From an uncultured Psychroflexus sp. (GTDB lineage Bacteria > Bacteroidota > Bacteroidia > Flavobacteriales > Flavobacteriaceae): 37,479 nt of DNA. The notes under the pieces are model-generated. The model was not told the DNA's origin, searched no databases, and saw only the letters and a program-made list of their open reading frames with translations. This document shows positions 1 through 8,355 of the stretch, piece by piece (position 1 is the stretch's first letter; the number at the start of each line of letters is the position of its first letter). The DNA is taken from positions 1 through 37,479 of the forward strand of contig CAJXVZ010000028.1 in NCBI GenBank assembly GCA_913062845.1. Direction: 5' to 3'. The position numbers were made by a program, and so were the translations under genes.

Positions 1-99
1 ATCATGCCTAGCCAGGATTACTGGTTTAGAGTAGAGTTTATAGAACCTACAACCATGTCTCCCAGTATTTTTAAAGCGCATTTTACATTGAAACGATGA
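1..99 (+). CDS. 3' end of a T9SS type B cargo protein (partial)
   Basis: The window opens inside a gene. Frame 1 reads 32 codons to TGA and ends in ...YWFRVEF...FKAHFTLKR. This matches the last strand of the gliding-motility-associated C-terminal domain (CHU_C/T9SS type B sorting domain) and closely resembles the end of the next gene (...YWFKLER...FTGHFTLKR). Such proteins are exported by Sec and then carried across the outer membrane by T9SS. Everything upstream of the sorting signal is outside the window, so the function of the mature protein cannot be told. Confidence 0.8.
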   Translation: MMPSQDYWFRVEFIEPTTMSPSIFKAHFTLKR

Positions 100-169
100 T
101 TCGCAGGGCTTCTTCATAATTTAGAATTATTGTTAACTATCCTAATTTTTATTAACCAAATAATCCTCT

Positions 170-177
170 TATTTTTG
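170..177 (+). promoter_or_regulatory. possible -7 element upstream of the lectin T9SS gene
   Basis: TATTTTTG fits the Bacteroidota -7 consensus TAnnTTTG and lies about 50 bases before the start at 229. No TTG occurs at the expected spacing upstream, so the call is weak. Confidence 0.25.
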
Positions 178-228
178 AGAGTTTCAAATAGACCTATCTC
201 AATAGTCGGAAATGATGAATAAGACGCT

Positions 229-2655
229 ATGATTTTAAAGTTTTTAATCACACTTATATTTAGTTTAGCTCCTTTTGTTTTATTATCTCAAAATGTTCCG
301 CCAACCATAAGTATTTCTGAAACCCAAACCTTTTGCCCGGGAGTTGGAAATCCCATCGTATCTACAATAAACATCGATGATCCTGATGCCGGAGATACTT
401 CCTTAGAAGAAATATCAATTCAGATATCAGAAGGCTATCAAATTGGTTTTGACCTTTTGTCTTACAATGGTTCTAATCCCAACATAACTGCTGTATGGTC
501 TCAAAATCAGGGAAGCCTTACCTTGCAAGGCCCCGCAACATTTTCAGAATTTGAAAATGCTGTTTTAAATGTTGTTTTTTCAACAACACAAGAGGAATTC
601 GACAGCGATAGGAGTATATCTATAAATTTAGGTAATGCCAACTATCTGCCTTCTACCGGTCATTATTACTTTTATGTTGAAGGTGTAGGAATAACCTGGA
701 CTGAAGCCAAGGCCGCAGCAGAAGCACAAACTTATTTTGGTTTACAGGGTTACCTGGCCACTATAACATCAATTGAAGAAGCACAGTTGACCGGTGAGCA
801 AAGCACAGGAACCGGCTGGATTGGTGGATCAGACCAACAGCAGGAGGGCACCTGGATCTGGGAAACAGGTCCGGAGCAGGGAGATGTATTCTGGGTAGGT
901 CTTGCCAATGGTAATGCGCCAAATGGTGCATTTGCCTTTTGGAATACCAATGAACCTAATCAGGCGGGAGACGAAGACTATGCGCATATTACAGACCCTT
1001 CTATTGGAAATCCAGGTTCCTGGAATGATTTGTCTAATGAGGGCGATCCATCAGGTCCCTATCAGCCTCAGGGTTATATCGTGGAGTTTGGAGGTTTGCC
1101 AGGAGAACCGGAAGTAAGCTTGTCTGCTTCCCTTACTATGATAATGCCCCAAAATAACATTGATGATGTAGAAGCTTGTCAGGGAGATACCTTTACGGTT
1201 TCAGTAGATTCAAATGCAGATACACTGGAATGGTTCGCAACAGAATCCTCTACAGAAGTCCTGAATACCGGACAAAACTATACCACTCAGGTCAGTACAA
1301 CGACGACTTTTTGGGTTCAGCCAATTTATAATGACTGCCAAAATCTAATTGACAGGATTCCTGTCACCGTAAGTGTAAATTCAAACCCTATAGCTAATCC
1401 TATTACCATCACTGAATGTACTAATAACCAAAATCTGTTTACTGCAGATTTTAACCTTAATACTTATGTTGATCTGATTACAGATGGCAGTGGTACAGAA
1501 AATCAAATTGTAAATTTTTATGTAGATGAAAATCTGACTGAACAAATTACCGAGGAAGTTTATACCAATACTGAAAACTTTCAGACCATTTACGCTGAAG
1601 TTATCAACCCGGATACACAATGTCAAAATACGGCGCCACTCACTTTAGAGGTTGTGTTTGAGGATTTAGGAAGTACAGACATATCAGCCTGCGATACCGA
1701 TAATGATGATGGCATCACGCTTTTTGACCTTAGTGAAGCCGATGAGTTTTTTATTTTACAAGCTCAGGGAACACAAAATAATTCAGCTGTTTTTTATTAT
1801 GAAACTTTGGAAGATGCCCTTGCTCAGCAAAATCCATTACCAACCAACTATGAGAATACCAACCCGGACAATCAGCAAATTTTTGCCCGGGTCAATAACT
1901 TAAACGGATGCCTTGGATTAGGAACATTGAATTTATTAATCAATAATCCACCGGTTTCAGCCAGTGAAGAAACCATTTATTATTGCACTGATACCTTTCC
2001 TGACCTCATTACAATTGATGCTGGTGTAGAAGATACAAGCACAGAAGAATTCAATTACCTGTGGTCAACCGAAGAAACCACCCCAAGTATACAAATTAAC
2101 GAAATTGGCACATATACTGTTACAATCAGTAACCAGTTTGGATGTTCGACAGAACGCATCATAATCGTTGAGGCCTCTGAACAACCGATTATAAACGATG
2201 TCATGATAGAAGACTTTTCATCAAACAATTCAATAAGTATATCAGCCTCAAATTCAACAAATAGCCAATTAGAATATTCCCTTGATGGAGAAAACTATCA
2301 GGATTCTAATGTTTTTTCAAATCTTTCTGAATTTGAATACACGGTTTATGTCAGAGACAAAAATGGCTGTGGAATAGACTTGAAAAGGGTTTATTTACTG
2401 GATTACCCACAATTTTTTACTCCAAATGGCGATGGGATAAACGACACCTGGCAGATCATAAACAGCGAACAGGAAATTTTCAGCAAAATATACATCTTTA
2501 ACAGGTATGGAAAAATGGTTGCCGATATTAAGCCATTTGGTCCCGGATGGGACGGCACTTTTAATGGGAAAGCGATGCCATCCAATGATTATTGGTTTAA
2601 ACTGGAACGTGAGGACGGAAGAGTATTTACAGGACATTTTACCTTAAAGAGATAA
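229..2655 (+). CDS. T9SS type B sorting domain protein with C-type lectin domain
   Basis: The 808-residue exported protein has a Sec signal peptide (about residues 1-21, ending LLSQ). A C-type lectin-like domain spans about residues 145-287: it begins with a Y-Y-F-Y strand, continues through T-W-T-E-A-K, L-A-T-I and W-I-G-G, and closes with N-E-P-N and W-N-D-L. Cysteine-bearing Ig-like or adhesin-type repeats follow (about 310-720). The C-terminal sorting domain (726-808) starts FFTPNGDGIND and ends HFTLKR. It is probably secreted or surface-attached through T9SS and binds a carbohydrate or protein ligand; the ligand is unknown. It follows another T9SS cargo gene with the same kind of C-terminus, so the two may be a tandem pair. 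The ATG is the first after a stop-rich leader and gives a complete signal peptide. Confidence 0.9.
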   Translation: MILKFLITLIFSLAPFVLLSQNVPPTISISETQTFCPGVGNPIVSTINIDDPDAGDTSLEEISIQISEGYQIGFDLLSYNGSNPNITAVWSQNQGSLTLQGPATFSEFENAVLNVVFSTTQEEFDSDRSISINLGNANYLPSTGHYYFYVEGVGITWTEAKAAAEAQTYFGLQGYLATITSIEEAQLTGEQSTGTGWIGGSDQQQEGTWIWETGPEQGDVFWVGLANGNAPNGAFAFWNTNEPNQAGDEDYAHITDPSIGNPGSWNDLSNEGDPSGPYQPQGYIVEFGGLPGEPEVSLSASLTMIMPQNNIDDVEACQGDTFTVSVDSNADTLEWFATESSTEVLNTGQNYTTQVSTTTTFWVQPIYNDCQNLIDRIPVTVSVNSNPIANPITITECTNNQNLFTADFNLNTYVDLITDGSGTENQIVNFYVDENLTEQITEEVYTNTENFQTIYAEVINPDTQCQNTAPLTLEVVFEDLGSTDISACDTDNDDGITLFDLSEADEFFILQAQGTQNNSAVFYYETLEDALAQQNPLPTNYENTNPDNQQIFARVNNLNGCLGLGTLNLLINNPPVSASEETIYYCTDTFPDLITIDAGVEDTSTEEFNYLWSTEETTPSIQINEIGTYTVTISNQFGCSTERIIIVEASEQPIINDVMIEDFSSNNSISISASNSTNSQLEYSLDGENYQDSNVFSNLSEFEYTVYVRDKNGCGIDLKRVYLLDYPQFFTPNGDGINDTWQIINSEQEIFSKIYIFNRYGKMVADIKPFGPGWDGTFNGKAMPSNDYWFKLEREDGRVFTGHFTLKR

Positions 2656-2680
2656 TCTATTTCATTTAAAAGCTTTTTAG

Positions 2681-2688
2681 TAAATTTG
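2681..2688 (+). promoter_or_regulatory. possible -7 element for the comF-like gene
   Basis: TAAATTTG matches TAnnTTTG and lies 14 bases before the ATG at 2703. No clear TTG is found 17-23 bases upstream. Confidence 0.3.
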
Positions 2689-2702
2689 ATTAAATTGAAT
2701 TC

Positions 2703-3383
2703 ATGTTTCGGGGTTTAATAGATTTACTTTTTCCGGAAGTTTGTTCTTCCTGTGAATGTTCGCTTTTAGAAGGAGAAAAAGTCCTGTGCACCAGATGCCG
2801 GCACGACCTTCCGGTTTGTAACTGGAAAGACCATCAACAAAACTTTGTTTCAGATAAGCTGAAAGGTCGTGTAAAACTCAATTTTGCCGATGCCCTTTTA
2901 TACTTCGAAAAGGGCAATAAAACACAGTCTCTGCTACACGACCTGAAATATAAAGGGCAAGAAAATATCAGCAGATATTTAGGCCTGTGGCACGCAGAGA
3001 ATTTGAAGCAAATGGATTGGTCTAAGGATATAGACTATATCATTCCAGTACCCACTCACCCCAAAAGGCGAAGAGAACGTGGATATAATCAGGTTGAAGG
3101 TTATGCTAAAGCTATCCAACAAGTATTGGGTTGTGGTTATAGTGATGAGCTTTTACAGAGAAAAAATTTTTCTAAAACACAGGTTTTCAAAAACAGATTA
3201 TCAAGAACAGAGGTTATCGAACATAATTTTATTCTGAATCCGGCAGAAAAATACTTCGGAAAGCACATAGCTCTGACAGACGATTTGATAACCACTGGTG
3301 CAACAGCTGAGGCCTGTTTTATCCAACTATCCAAATTGAAAGATGTCAGACTAAGTTTGATTGTGATGGCTGTAGCAGCCTGA
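2703..3383 (+). CDS. ComF family phosphoribosyltransferase-like protein
   Basis: The protein has 226 residues, the usual ComF length. An N-terminal zinc-ribbon is marked by C14-x2-C17 and C29-x2-C32. A type I phosphoribosyltransferase domain follows, with the PRPP-binding loop ALTDDLITTGAT near residues 190-201. The P-V-P-T-H-P-K-R-R-R-E-R-G-Y-N-Q stretch near residue 117 is a ComF hallmark. ComF proteins are linked to natural transformation and DNA uptake in other bacteria; the reaction is not established. The gene ends only 3 bases before the end of the convergent DUF6909 gene, so the two 3' ends almost meet without a visible terminator. Confidence 0.92.
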   Translation: MFRGLIDLLFPEVCSSCECSLLEGEKVLCTRCRHDLPVCNWKDHQQNFVSDKLKGRVKLNFADALLYFEKGNKTQSLLHDLKYKGQENISRYLGLWHAENLKQMDWSKDIDYIIPVPTHPKRRRERGYNQVEGYAKAIQQVLGCGYSDELLQRKNFSKTQVFKNRLSRTEVIEHNFILNPAEKYFGKHIALTDDLITTGATAEACFIQLSKLKDVRLSLIVMAVAA

Positions 3384-3386
3384 AAA

Positions 3387-5039
3387 TTATTTCAAAATCT
3401 GGTCCAGAATTTTTTCTGTGATTAGATATGTTGGTTTTACCCCGGATGTGCCCAGTCCGCCAGAGGCCAGAGTACTTCCTGTTTCAAGAGGATTATCACT
3501 GGCATAGTATGCATATCTTACTTTGACATTGCTGCTGATATTACCACGGAGTTTTGCCGCTGCCTGAATGGCTTTTTGATAGTGCGCGCCTTCCATCTCC
3601 AGGCCTATCACATCCCAGGTTGAATCGTGAAAAAACTTCAGCAAATCCTTGTTTTGAAGAGATGTTCCCAGAACAGTAACCATGGTGCCATCAAAAACCC
3701 TGAGACCATTGTTTTCAAAATCTTTGATATTCAGCTCATTTTTAAATGGGTAGTTGTCCGCTGTTCCTTCAAAAAGGTGTGCCTTGGGAATCATAAGATC
3801 GCCTTTACCTCCTTCCAATATTCCAGCCTTACCCATTATAGAAATGGAATCAACATCTAAATAAATCCTTTCATTTGCTTCATCTGTAAATGGCTTTAAG
3901 AGTTCATCCATAGTCTCGTAGGCTTGTTCACCAAAAGCATAATCCATGACTATAATTACATCTTTACTTTCCGTTTTGGAATATTTGGCCAGATCAAAAA
4001 CCTGTACGTCTATATTGGTACCGCTTTTATCTTCAAAATATATCATTCCATTTTGCAGCGCATAGTCTGTTACCTGATTTCGTAATTTCTGATTATTACC
4101 ATCGCTAAGAGCTTCAAAGATTTGAAGGTCCGATTTGTTTTTGCAGTAGTCCTTTAGCGCATCTTTAGCGTAAAGTGTGTTCATCACAGAATGCATATTC
4201 GCACTGATGATGTGGATCTTTCTTTCCAGCAGCCCGTGTGTGCTTAAGCTGGTTTTTATGGTGTTTGCCCATAACTCACCGTGAATATGATGACCCAGTC
4301 TTTCACGAAGAATAGGACTAAAAATTATGATCCGCTTTTTATTGTTGTGAAACTCATCTATGGCCAGTTTACCAAGGTTGTAAATGATTTTAAGAAACCG
4401 GTGAGGGTCATTTACCGTTTCAAATTTGCTGTAGACTTTGTTGACTTCCTGAAAAGTTCTTCCCAGAATATTTGCCGTATGAGAAATAGCAATTTCTTTT
4501 TCTTTTTGGTCTAAGTCTGCCTTTTGGGTTGCAACTCTCAACTTCTCCCAATCTCTGGTCAGGTCCTTACCGCTGTCTATAACAACATTTTCCATGACCT
4601 TATGCGACTCGATGTAAAGAAATGTAAGATGGGTAAGGATATCATAAATATCACTTCTTCCGCGAGTGATCTCAATATTCATTTGCTCGCTGTCTATACG
4701 GTAGCAATTACGCCTTCTTTTTTGTGGAATTATGGCCTTAAAATGCGAATCTGCGTAACCTTCGTCGCTTGTAAGGTTTATATATCTGCATTCTTCAATA
4801 CCAAATGGAAGGCGTTCCATGACATAAAGCAGTCCGTCAAGCTCTACTTTTTGTTCAGCTATACTTCCATAAATTTCAGGCCGTAGGGTAAGCAGAGACT
4901 CGCGCAGTGTTTTCCCTGAAACACCCATAGGTTTGTAAAATCCACGGATAAAAAGATGCCTCATTGTTATATAAATGCGTTCAATAGCCGCTGTGCTTTC
5001 CTGTGCTCTGCTACGCTTATTTTCAAATGGTTTTTGCAT
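3387..5039 (-). CDS. DUF6909 family protein, C-terminus resembling nucleoside phosphorylases
   Basis: This 550-residue cytoplasmic protein has no signal peptide or membrane segment. I recognise it as the flavobacterial DUF6909 family from the N-terminal MRHLFIRGFYKP and the following conserved block; no function is established. Near the C-terminus it reads G-L-E-M-E-G-A-H followed about 30 residues later by Y-A-S-D-N-P. This arrangement resembles the ribose-binding E-M-E and catalytic S-D motifs of MTA/SAH nucleosidases and purine nucleoside phosphorylases. That link is my inference. It is the last gene of a minus-strand operon, starting 5 bases after the GH3 stop codon. Confidence 0.75.
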   Translation of the reverse strand: MQKPFENKRSRAQESTAAIERIYITMRHLFIRGFYKPMGVSGKTLRESLLTLRPEIYGSIAEQKVELDGLLYVMERLPFGIEECRYINLTSDEGYADSHFKAIIPQKRRRNCYRIDSEQMNIEITRGRSDIYDILTHLTFLYIESHKVMENVVIDSGKDLTRDWEKLRVATQKADLDQKEKEIAISHTANILGRTFQEVNKVYSKFETVNDPHRFLKIIYNLGKLAIDEFHNNKKRIIIFSPILRERLGHHIHGELWANTIKTSLSTHGLLERKIHIISANMHSVMNTLYAKDALKDYCKNKSDLQIFEALSDGNNQKLRNQVTDYALQNGMIYFEDKSGTNIDVQVFDLAKYSKTESKDVIIVMDYAFGEQAYETMDELLKPFTDEANERIYLDVDSISIMGKAGILEGGKGDLMIPKAHLFEGTADNYPFKNELNIKDFENNGLRVFDGTMVTVLGTSLQNKDLLKFFHDSTWDVIGLEMEGAHYQKAIQAAAKLRGNISSNVKVRYAYYASDNPLETGSTLASGGLGTSGVKPTYLITEKILDQILK

Positions 5040-5044
5040 ATTTT

Positions 5045-6538
5045 TTAATTTAAATATTCCATGAGCTTATCTGCAATATTTCTGTTGTCCGATAATCTCG
5101 GAATTTTGTTTTGTCCACCGAGTTTCCCGATGGACTTCATATAAAGATTAAAACAGTTCTCCGGTAAAGACCTGATAACAATCTCTCTTAGCATATTACC
5201 AGCCCTCAAGTCTTTATAATAGCTGTTTTGATGAATAAGCGAGTCATCTATTGTTTTGGCAAACGCCACTAATTCCTTTGGTGTTTTATTGAATTCGATC
5301 CACCATTCATGGTATGGCAAACCTTCCTCGGGATTCACCTGTGGTGCAACAGTAAACTCATTTATAGAGCAACTGTGTTTTGCACAAGCATCCATCATTG
5401 CTTTTTCAACTTCACTGCCAATTACGTGTTCTCCAAAAGCAGAAATAAAGTGTTTTAGTCTTCCGGAAACCCTTACTTTAAAGGGTTTTAAACTTGTAAA
5501 CTGAATTGTATCACCAATATTGTAGCGCCACAAGCCCGCTGAAGTTGAAATGATCAAAGCATAATTGACTCCTTTTTCGACCTCTTCCAGGCTGTAAACC
5601 TTTGGGTTTTCATCAAAGAACTCATCTGATTTAATAAACTCATAAAACATTCCGGAATTAAGCTGAAGTAACATGCCATTATCTTCCTGAGAATCCTGAA
5701 AAGCAAAAAAACCTTCTGATGCAGGATAGAGTTCAATGCTGTTTACCGGTCTTCCAATGAGCTGCTCAAACTTTGGTCTGTAAGGTTCGTAATTTAGACC
5801 GCCATAAATAAAAAGTTCCAGATTTTTAAAGAGTTTTCCAATAGGCTTTCCGGAGGCATCCACAAGTTTTTCGAAGTAGGTTTGCACCCAGGAAGGTATA
5901 CCGCTGATGATGGTCATGTCCTCTTTGATGGTTTCTTTGACAATTGCATTTACCTTGGTTTCCCAGTCATCAATGCAATTCACTTTCCAACTCGGTAAAC
6001 GGTTTTTTTGTAAATAGGAAGGAACAAAATGGGCAACAATTCCAGATAAACGCCCTAGCTTTATGCCATTTTTTTCAGTTAATTCCGGACTTCCCTGGAG
6101 AAAGATCATTTTACCATCAACAAAACGGCTTCTGCCCGTTTCGGCGATGTAGCACAAAATAGCATTACGTGCAGCTGCAATATGCATCGGCATGGATGCT
6201 TTGGTGAGAGGAATATATTTTGCGCCGCTCGTTGTTCCTGATGTTTTGGCAAAATAAAGCGGCTTGCCCGGCCATAATATATCTTTTTCACCCTGAACAG
6301 CTTTGTCAATATAAGGTTTTAATTCTTCATAATCCCTCACAGGAACTTTTTCTGCAAAATCCTGTGGTGTTGATATGCTTTCAAAATTATGGTCCTTCCC
6401 GAAGGCTGTTTCTTTTGCATGACTTATGAGCCATCTGAAAGCTTTCTGTTGAGTTTCAAAAGGCTTACCGGCCCATTTATCAATTTGACGTCTGGTCCAA
6501 TTGGCATAAATTTTTGCAGCAAAAGATTTTATAGACAT
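5045..6538 (-). CDS. GH3 family acyl-adenylate-forming enzyme
   Basis: The 497-residue protein matches the GH3 family, named for plant auxin/jasmonate amido synthetases, which activate a carboxylate with ATP and join it to an amino acid. Visible motifs: the ATP-binding loop K-T-S-G-T-T-S-G at residues 98-105, the Y-P-A-S-E-G adenylate motif in mid-protein, and R-Y-N-I-G-D before the C-terminal domain. Bacterial GH3 substrates are mostly unknown, so the acyl substrate cannot be named. Its ATG overlaps the stop codon of the upstream M23 gene by one base (TAATG), implying translational coupling. No signal peptide is visible, so it is probably cytoplasmic. Confidence 0.9.
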   Translation of the reverse strand: MSIKSFAAKIYANWTRRQIDKWAGKPFETQQKAFRWLISHAKETAFGKDHNFESISTPQDFAEKVPVRDYEELKPYIDKAVQGEKDILWPGKPLYFAKTSGTTSGAKYIPLTKASMPMHIAAARNAILCYIAETGRSRFVDGKMIFLQGSPELTEKNGIKLGRLSGIVAHFVPSYLQKNRLPSWKVNCIDDWETKVNAIVKETIKEDMTIISGIPSWVQTYFEKLVDASGKPIGKLFKNLELFIYGGLNYEPYRPKFEQLIGRPVNSIELYPASEGFFAFQDSQEDNGMLLQLNSGMFYEFIKSDEFFDENPKVYSLEEVEKGVNYALIISTSAGLWRYNIGDTIQFTSLKPFKVRVSGRLKHFISAFGEHVIGSEVEKAMMDACAKHSCSINEFTVAPQVNPEEGLPYHEWWIEFNKTPKELVAFAKTIDDSLIHQNSYYKDLRAGNMLREIVIRSLPENCFNLYMKSIGKLGGQNKIPRLSDNRNIADKLMEYLN

Positions 6539-7398
6539 TATTCAAATTTTATGAATTCCTGAGGGTCAATAGGGTTACCATCTACCCATAGCTCAAAATG
6601 TAGATGTGTTCCGGTAGATAATTCACCGGTATCGCCTGTCAGTGCTATTACTTCACCATAAGTAACAAAATCTCCCTGAGACTTCAAAAGAGAAGCATTG
6701 TGTTTGTAAACAGATATCAATGCAAACTGATGCTCAATGATGATAACAAAACCGGTTTCGGCTGTCCACTCTGCAAATATTACTCTGCCATCAGCAACAG
6801 ATTTTACAGATTGGTTTTTTTCTGTTGCAATATCCACTGCATAGTGCTTTGCTTCTGCATTAAATGGCTCTGAAACTATACCTTCAACTGGTTGAAATAA
6901 TGAAAAATCACCTTCAAAAATGGCGCTTTCAAAAACATTGAACCGATCTTCTTCTTCAACTTCTGCTCTTAAAATAGAATCCATTTTACCCGGCATGAGC
7001 TCTTCTCTGGTTAAACTTATGGGCTGACTGTTTATGACAGAGTCTTTATCAAATACGATTGTGTCAGTTTCTCCATTTAAGACTTTTCGGATACTTTCAA
7101 AGTATAGGTTCTGGGATAAAACTTTCTGTTCTAAAGAGTCAATTTTAAAGTTTAGATTGGTCGCATCTTTTTTGAAGTCTCTGTTGGTATAGCCAGGTAT
7201 GTAAGTTTTTAGAGGCGTATAAACAATTAGGGCTGAAGTAAGAGCAACTAATAAGAAAGAAAAGATGATGGTCAGAATGATAACAAAAAGTCTGTTGATT
7301 TTAAAAGAAATCCGCTCCTCAAAAGTGTCTTCATTGAGAATTACCAGCCTGTAGCGGTGTAATAACTTTTTTCCAAGATTTTTCTTTTCTTTAGCCAT
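6538..7398 (-). CDS. M23 family membrane-anchored peptidase
   Basis: The 286-residue protein has a short basic cytoplasmic N-terminus, one transmembrane segment (about 37-60), a short coiled-coil-like stretch (about 78-108) and a C-terminal M23/LytM domain. The zinc-binding set looks complete: H185-x3-D189, H233 and H265-x-H267 in GTHLHFELW. It should therefore be an active peptidoglycan endopeptidase facing the periplasm, unlike degenerate LytM activators. It is the first gene of the operon M23-GH3-DUF6909. A TAnnTTTG-like -7 element lies on the minus strand about 17-24 bases before the start. Confidence 0.92.
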   Translation of the reverse strand: MAKEKKNLGKKLLHRYRLVILNEDTFEERISFKINRLFVIILTIIFSFLLVALTSALIVYTPLKTYIPGYTNRDFKKDATNLNFKIDSLEQKVLSQNLYFESIRKVLNGETDTIVFDKDSVINSQPISLTREELMPGKMDSILRAEVEEEDRFNVFESAIFEGDFSLFQPVEGIVSEPFNAEAKHYAVDIATEKNQSVKSVADGRVIFAEWTAETGFVIIIEHQFALISVYKHNASLLKSQGDFVTYGEVIALTGDTGELSTGTHLHFELWVDGNPIDPQEFIKFE

Positions 7399-7414
7399 AC
7401 CAAATTATGCCTTA

Positions 7415-7422
7415 CAAATATA
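7415..7422 (-). promoter_or_regulatory. possible -7 element for the M23-GH3-DUF6909 operon
   Basis: On the minus strand the bases read TATATTTG, a match to TAnnTTTG. A TTG lies upstream at 7438-7440, but the spacer is only 15 bases, shorter than the usual 17-23. Confidence 0.35.
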
Positions 7423-7579
7423 AAATAAGTTTAGTGACAAGATGTAAGGTTTAATAATTTACCAGATAAGATTTTTGAAAGTTGATATAAATGACATTAA
7501 ACCCGGATTGTTTAAATAATATGAAATCATTTTCGCTTTTTTTTGGTTCAGGCAGGCTCTTTTTTGACATTCAAAACAC

Positions 7580-7608
7580 TTGTATATCAATTAAATAAAA
7601 TACTTTTG
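7580..7608 (+). promoter_or_regulatory. Bacteroidota-type promoter for the amidoligase operon
   Basis: TTG at 7580-7582 and TACTTTTG at 7601-7608 are separated by 18 bases, a full match to the TTG/TAnnTTTG consensus. Transcription would begin about 10-15 bases upstream of the TTG start codon at 7632, giving a very short leader. This supports the start of the first gene and the whole five-gene unit beginning here. Confidence 0.6.
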
Positions 7609-7631
7609 CAGAAGTTTATTAAACATTAGAA

Positions 7632-8336
7632 TTGAAAGAAGAATATTTTAAGTGGTACTCGCCAACATTGAGTCAGGACATTGAGATGTTGGTTTTTGGG
7701 CATCAGGGATATCCTGTAATTTTATTTCCTACTACAGGAGGACAATATTACGAATGTAAGGACAGAGGCTTGATAGAATCTGCCAGATGGTTTTTGGAGC
7801 AAGGCCTCATTCAGATCTACTGTCCGGACAGTATCAATAACATGAGTTGGTACAACAAAAGCCTGCATCCGGCGGATAAAGTCAAAAATCATATATGGTA
7901 CGATACATTTATCATGAACGAGCTGGTGAACAAGATCTGTCACGAGAAACACATGCAAAAAGTGGCTGTGGCAGGGCCAAGTTTTGGAGGTTATCAGGCG
8001 GCAAATTTTGCATTCAGACATCCCGATAGGGTTAGCCATATGTTTAGCATGAGTGGTGCTTTCGATATAAAGTCATTTATGGATGGCTATTATGATGATA
8101 ACGTTTACTTTAACAATCCTGTAGATTATATGCCAAATGCAGATCATCCTGATTTATGGCAAATGGATATTGTCTTAGGTGTTGGGGAATGGGACATATG
8201 TCTGGAGGCCAACCAAAAAATGGCCAGGATACTAAACGATAAAAATATAGCATTTTGGTGGGATGAGCACCGATGGGCTGAACACGACTGGCCCTTATGG
8301 CACAGAATGTTTCCCCACTATTTATCAAAAATTTAA
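7632..8336 (+). CDS. alpha/beta-hydrolase, esterase D-like family
   Basis: The 234-residue cytoplasmic protein has no signal peptide. The nucleophile elbow is G-P-S-F-G-G with Ser117; a likely acid is the Asp of the G-E-W-D-I-C stretch; the histidine is probably in E-H-D-W-P-L-W near the C-terminus. That order is typical of the putative-esterase (PF00756-like) branch. The start is TTG at 7632: no in-frame ATG lies upstream and the promoter ends just before it. As the first gene of a ligase operon it may hydrolyse or transfer an acyl or peptide group on the product; the substrate is unknown. It is 19 bases from the next gene. Confidence 0.85.
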   Translation: MKEEYFKWYSPTLSQDIEMLVFGHQGYPVILFPTTGGQYYECKDRGLIESARWFLEQGLIQIYCPDSINNMSWYNKSLHPADKVKNHIWYDTFIMNELVNKICHEKHMQKVAVAGPSFGGYQAANFAFRHPDRVSHMFSMSGAFDIKSFMDGYYDDNVYFNNPVDYMPNADHPDLWQMDIVLGVGEWDICLEANQKMARILNDKNIAFWWDEHRWAEHDWPLWHRMFPHYLSKI

Positions 8337-8355
8337 ACAACTAATCTAAATACAA

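Noticed and set aside
4524-4886. A 120-codon open frame antisense to the DUF6909 gene
   Set aside because: It lies wholly inside a clearly coding gene on the other strand, has no start signals and shows no recognisable protein features.
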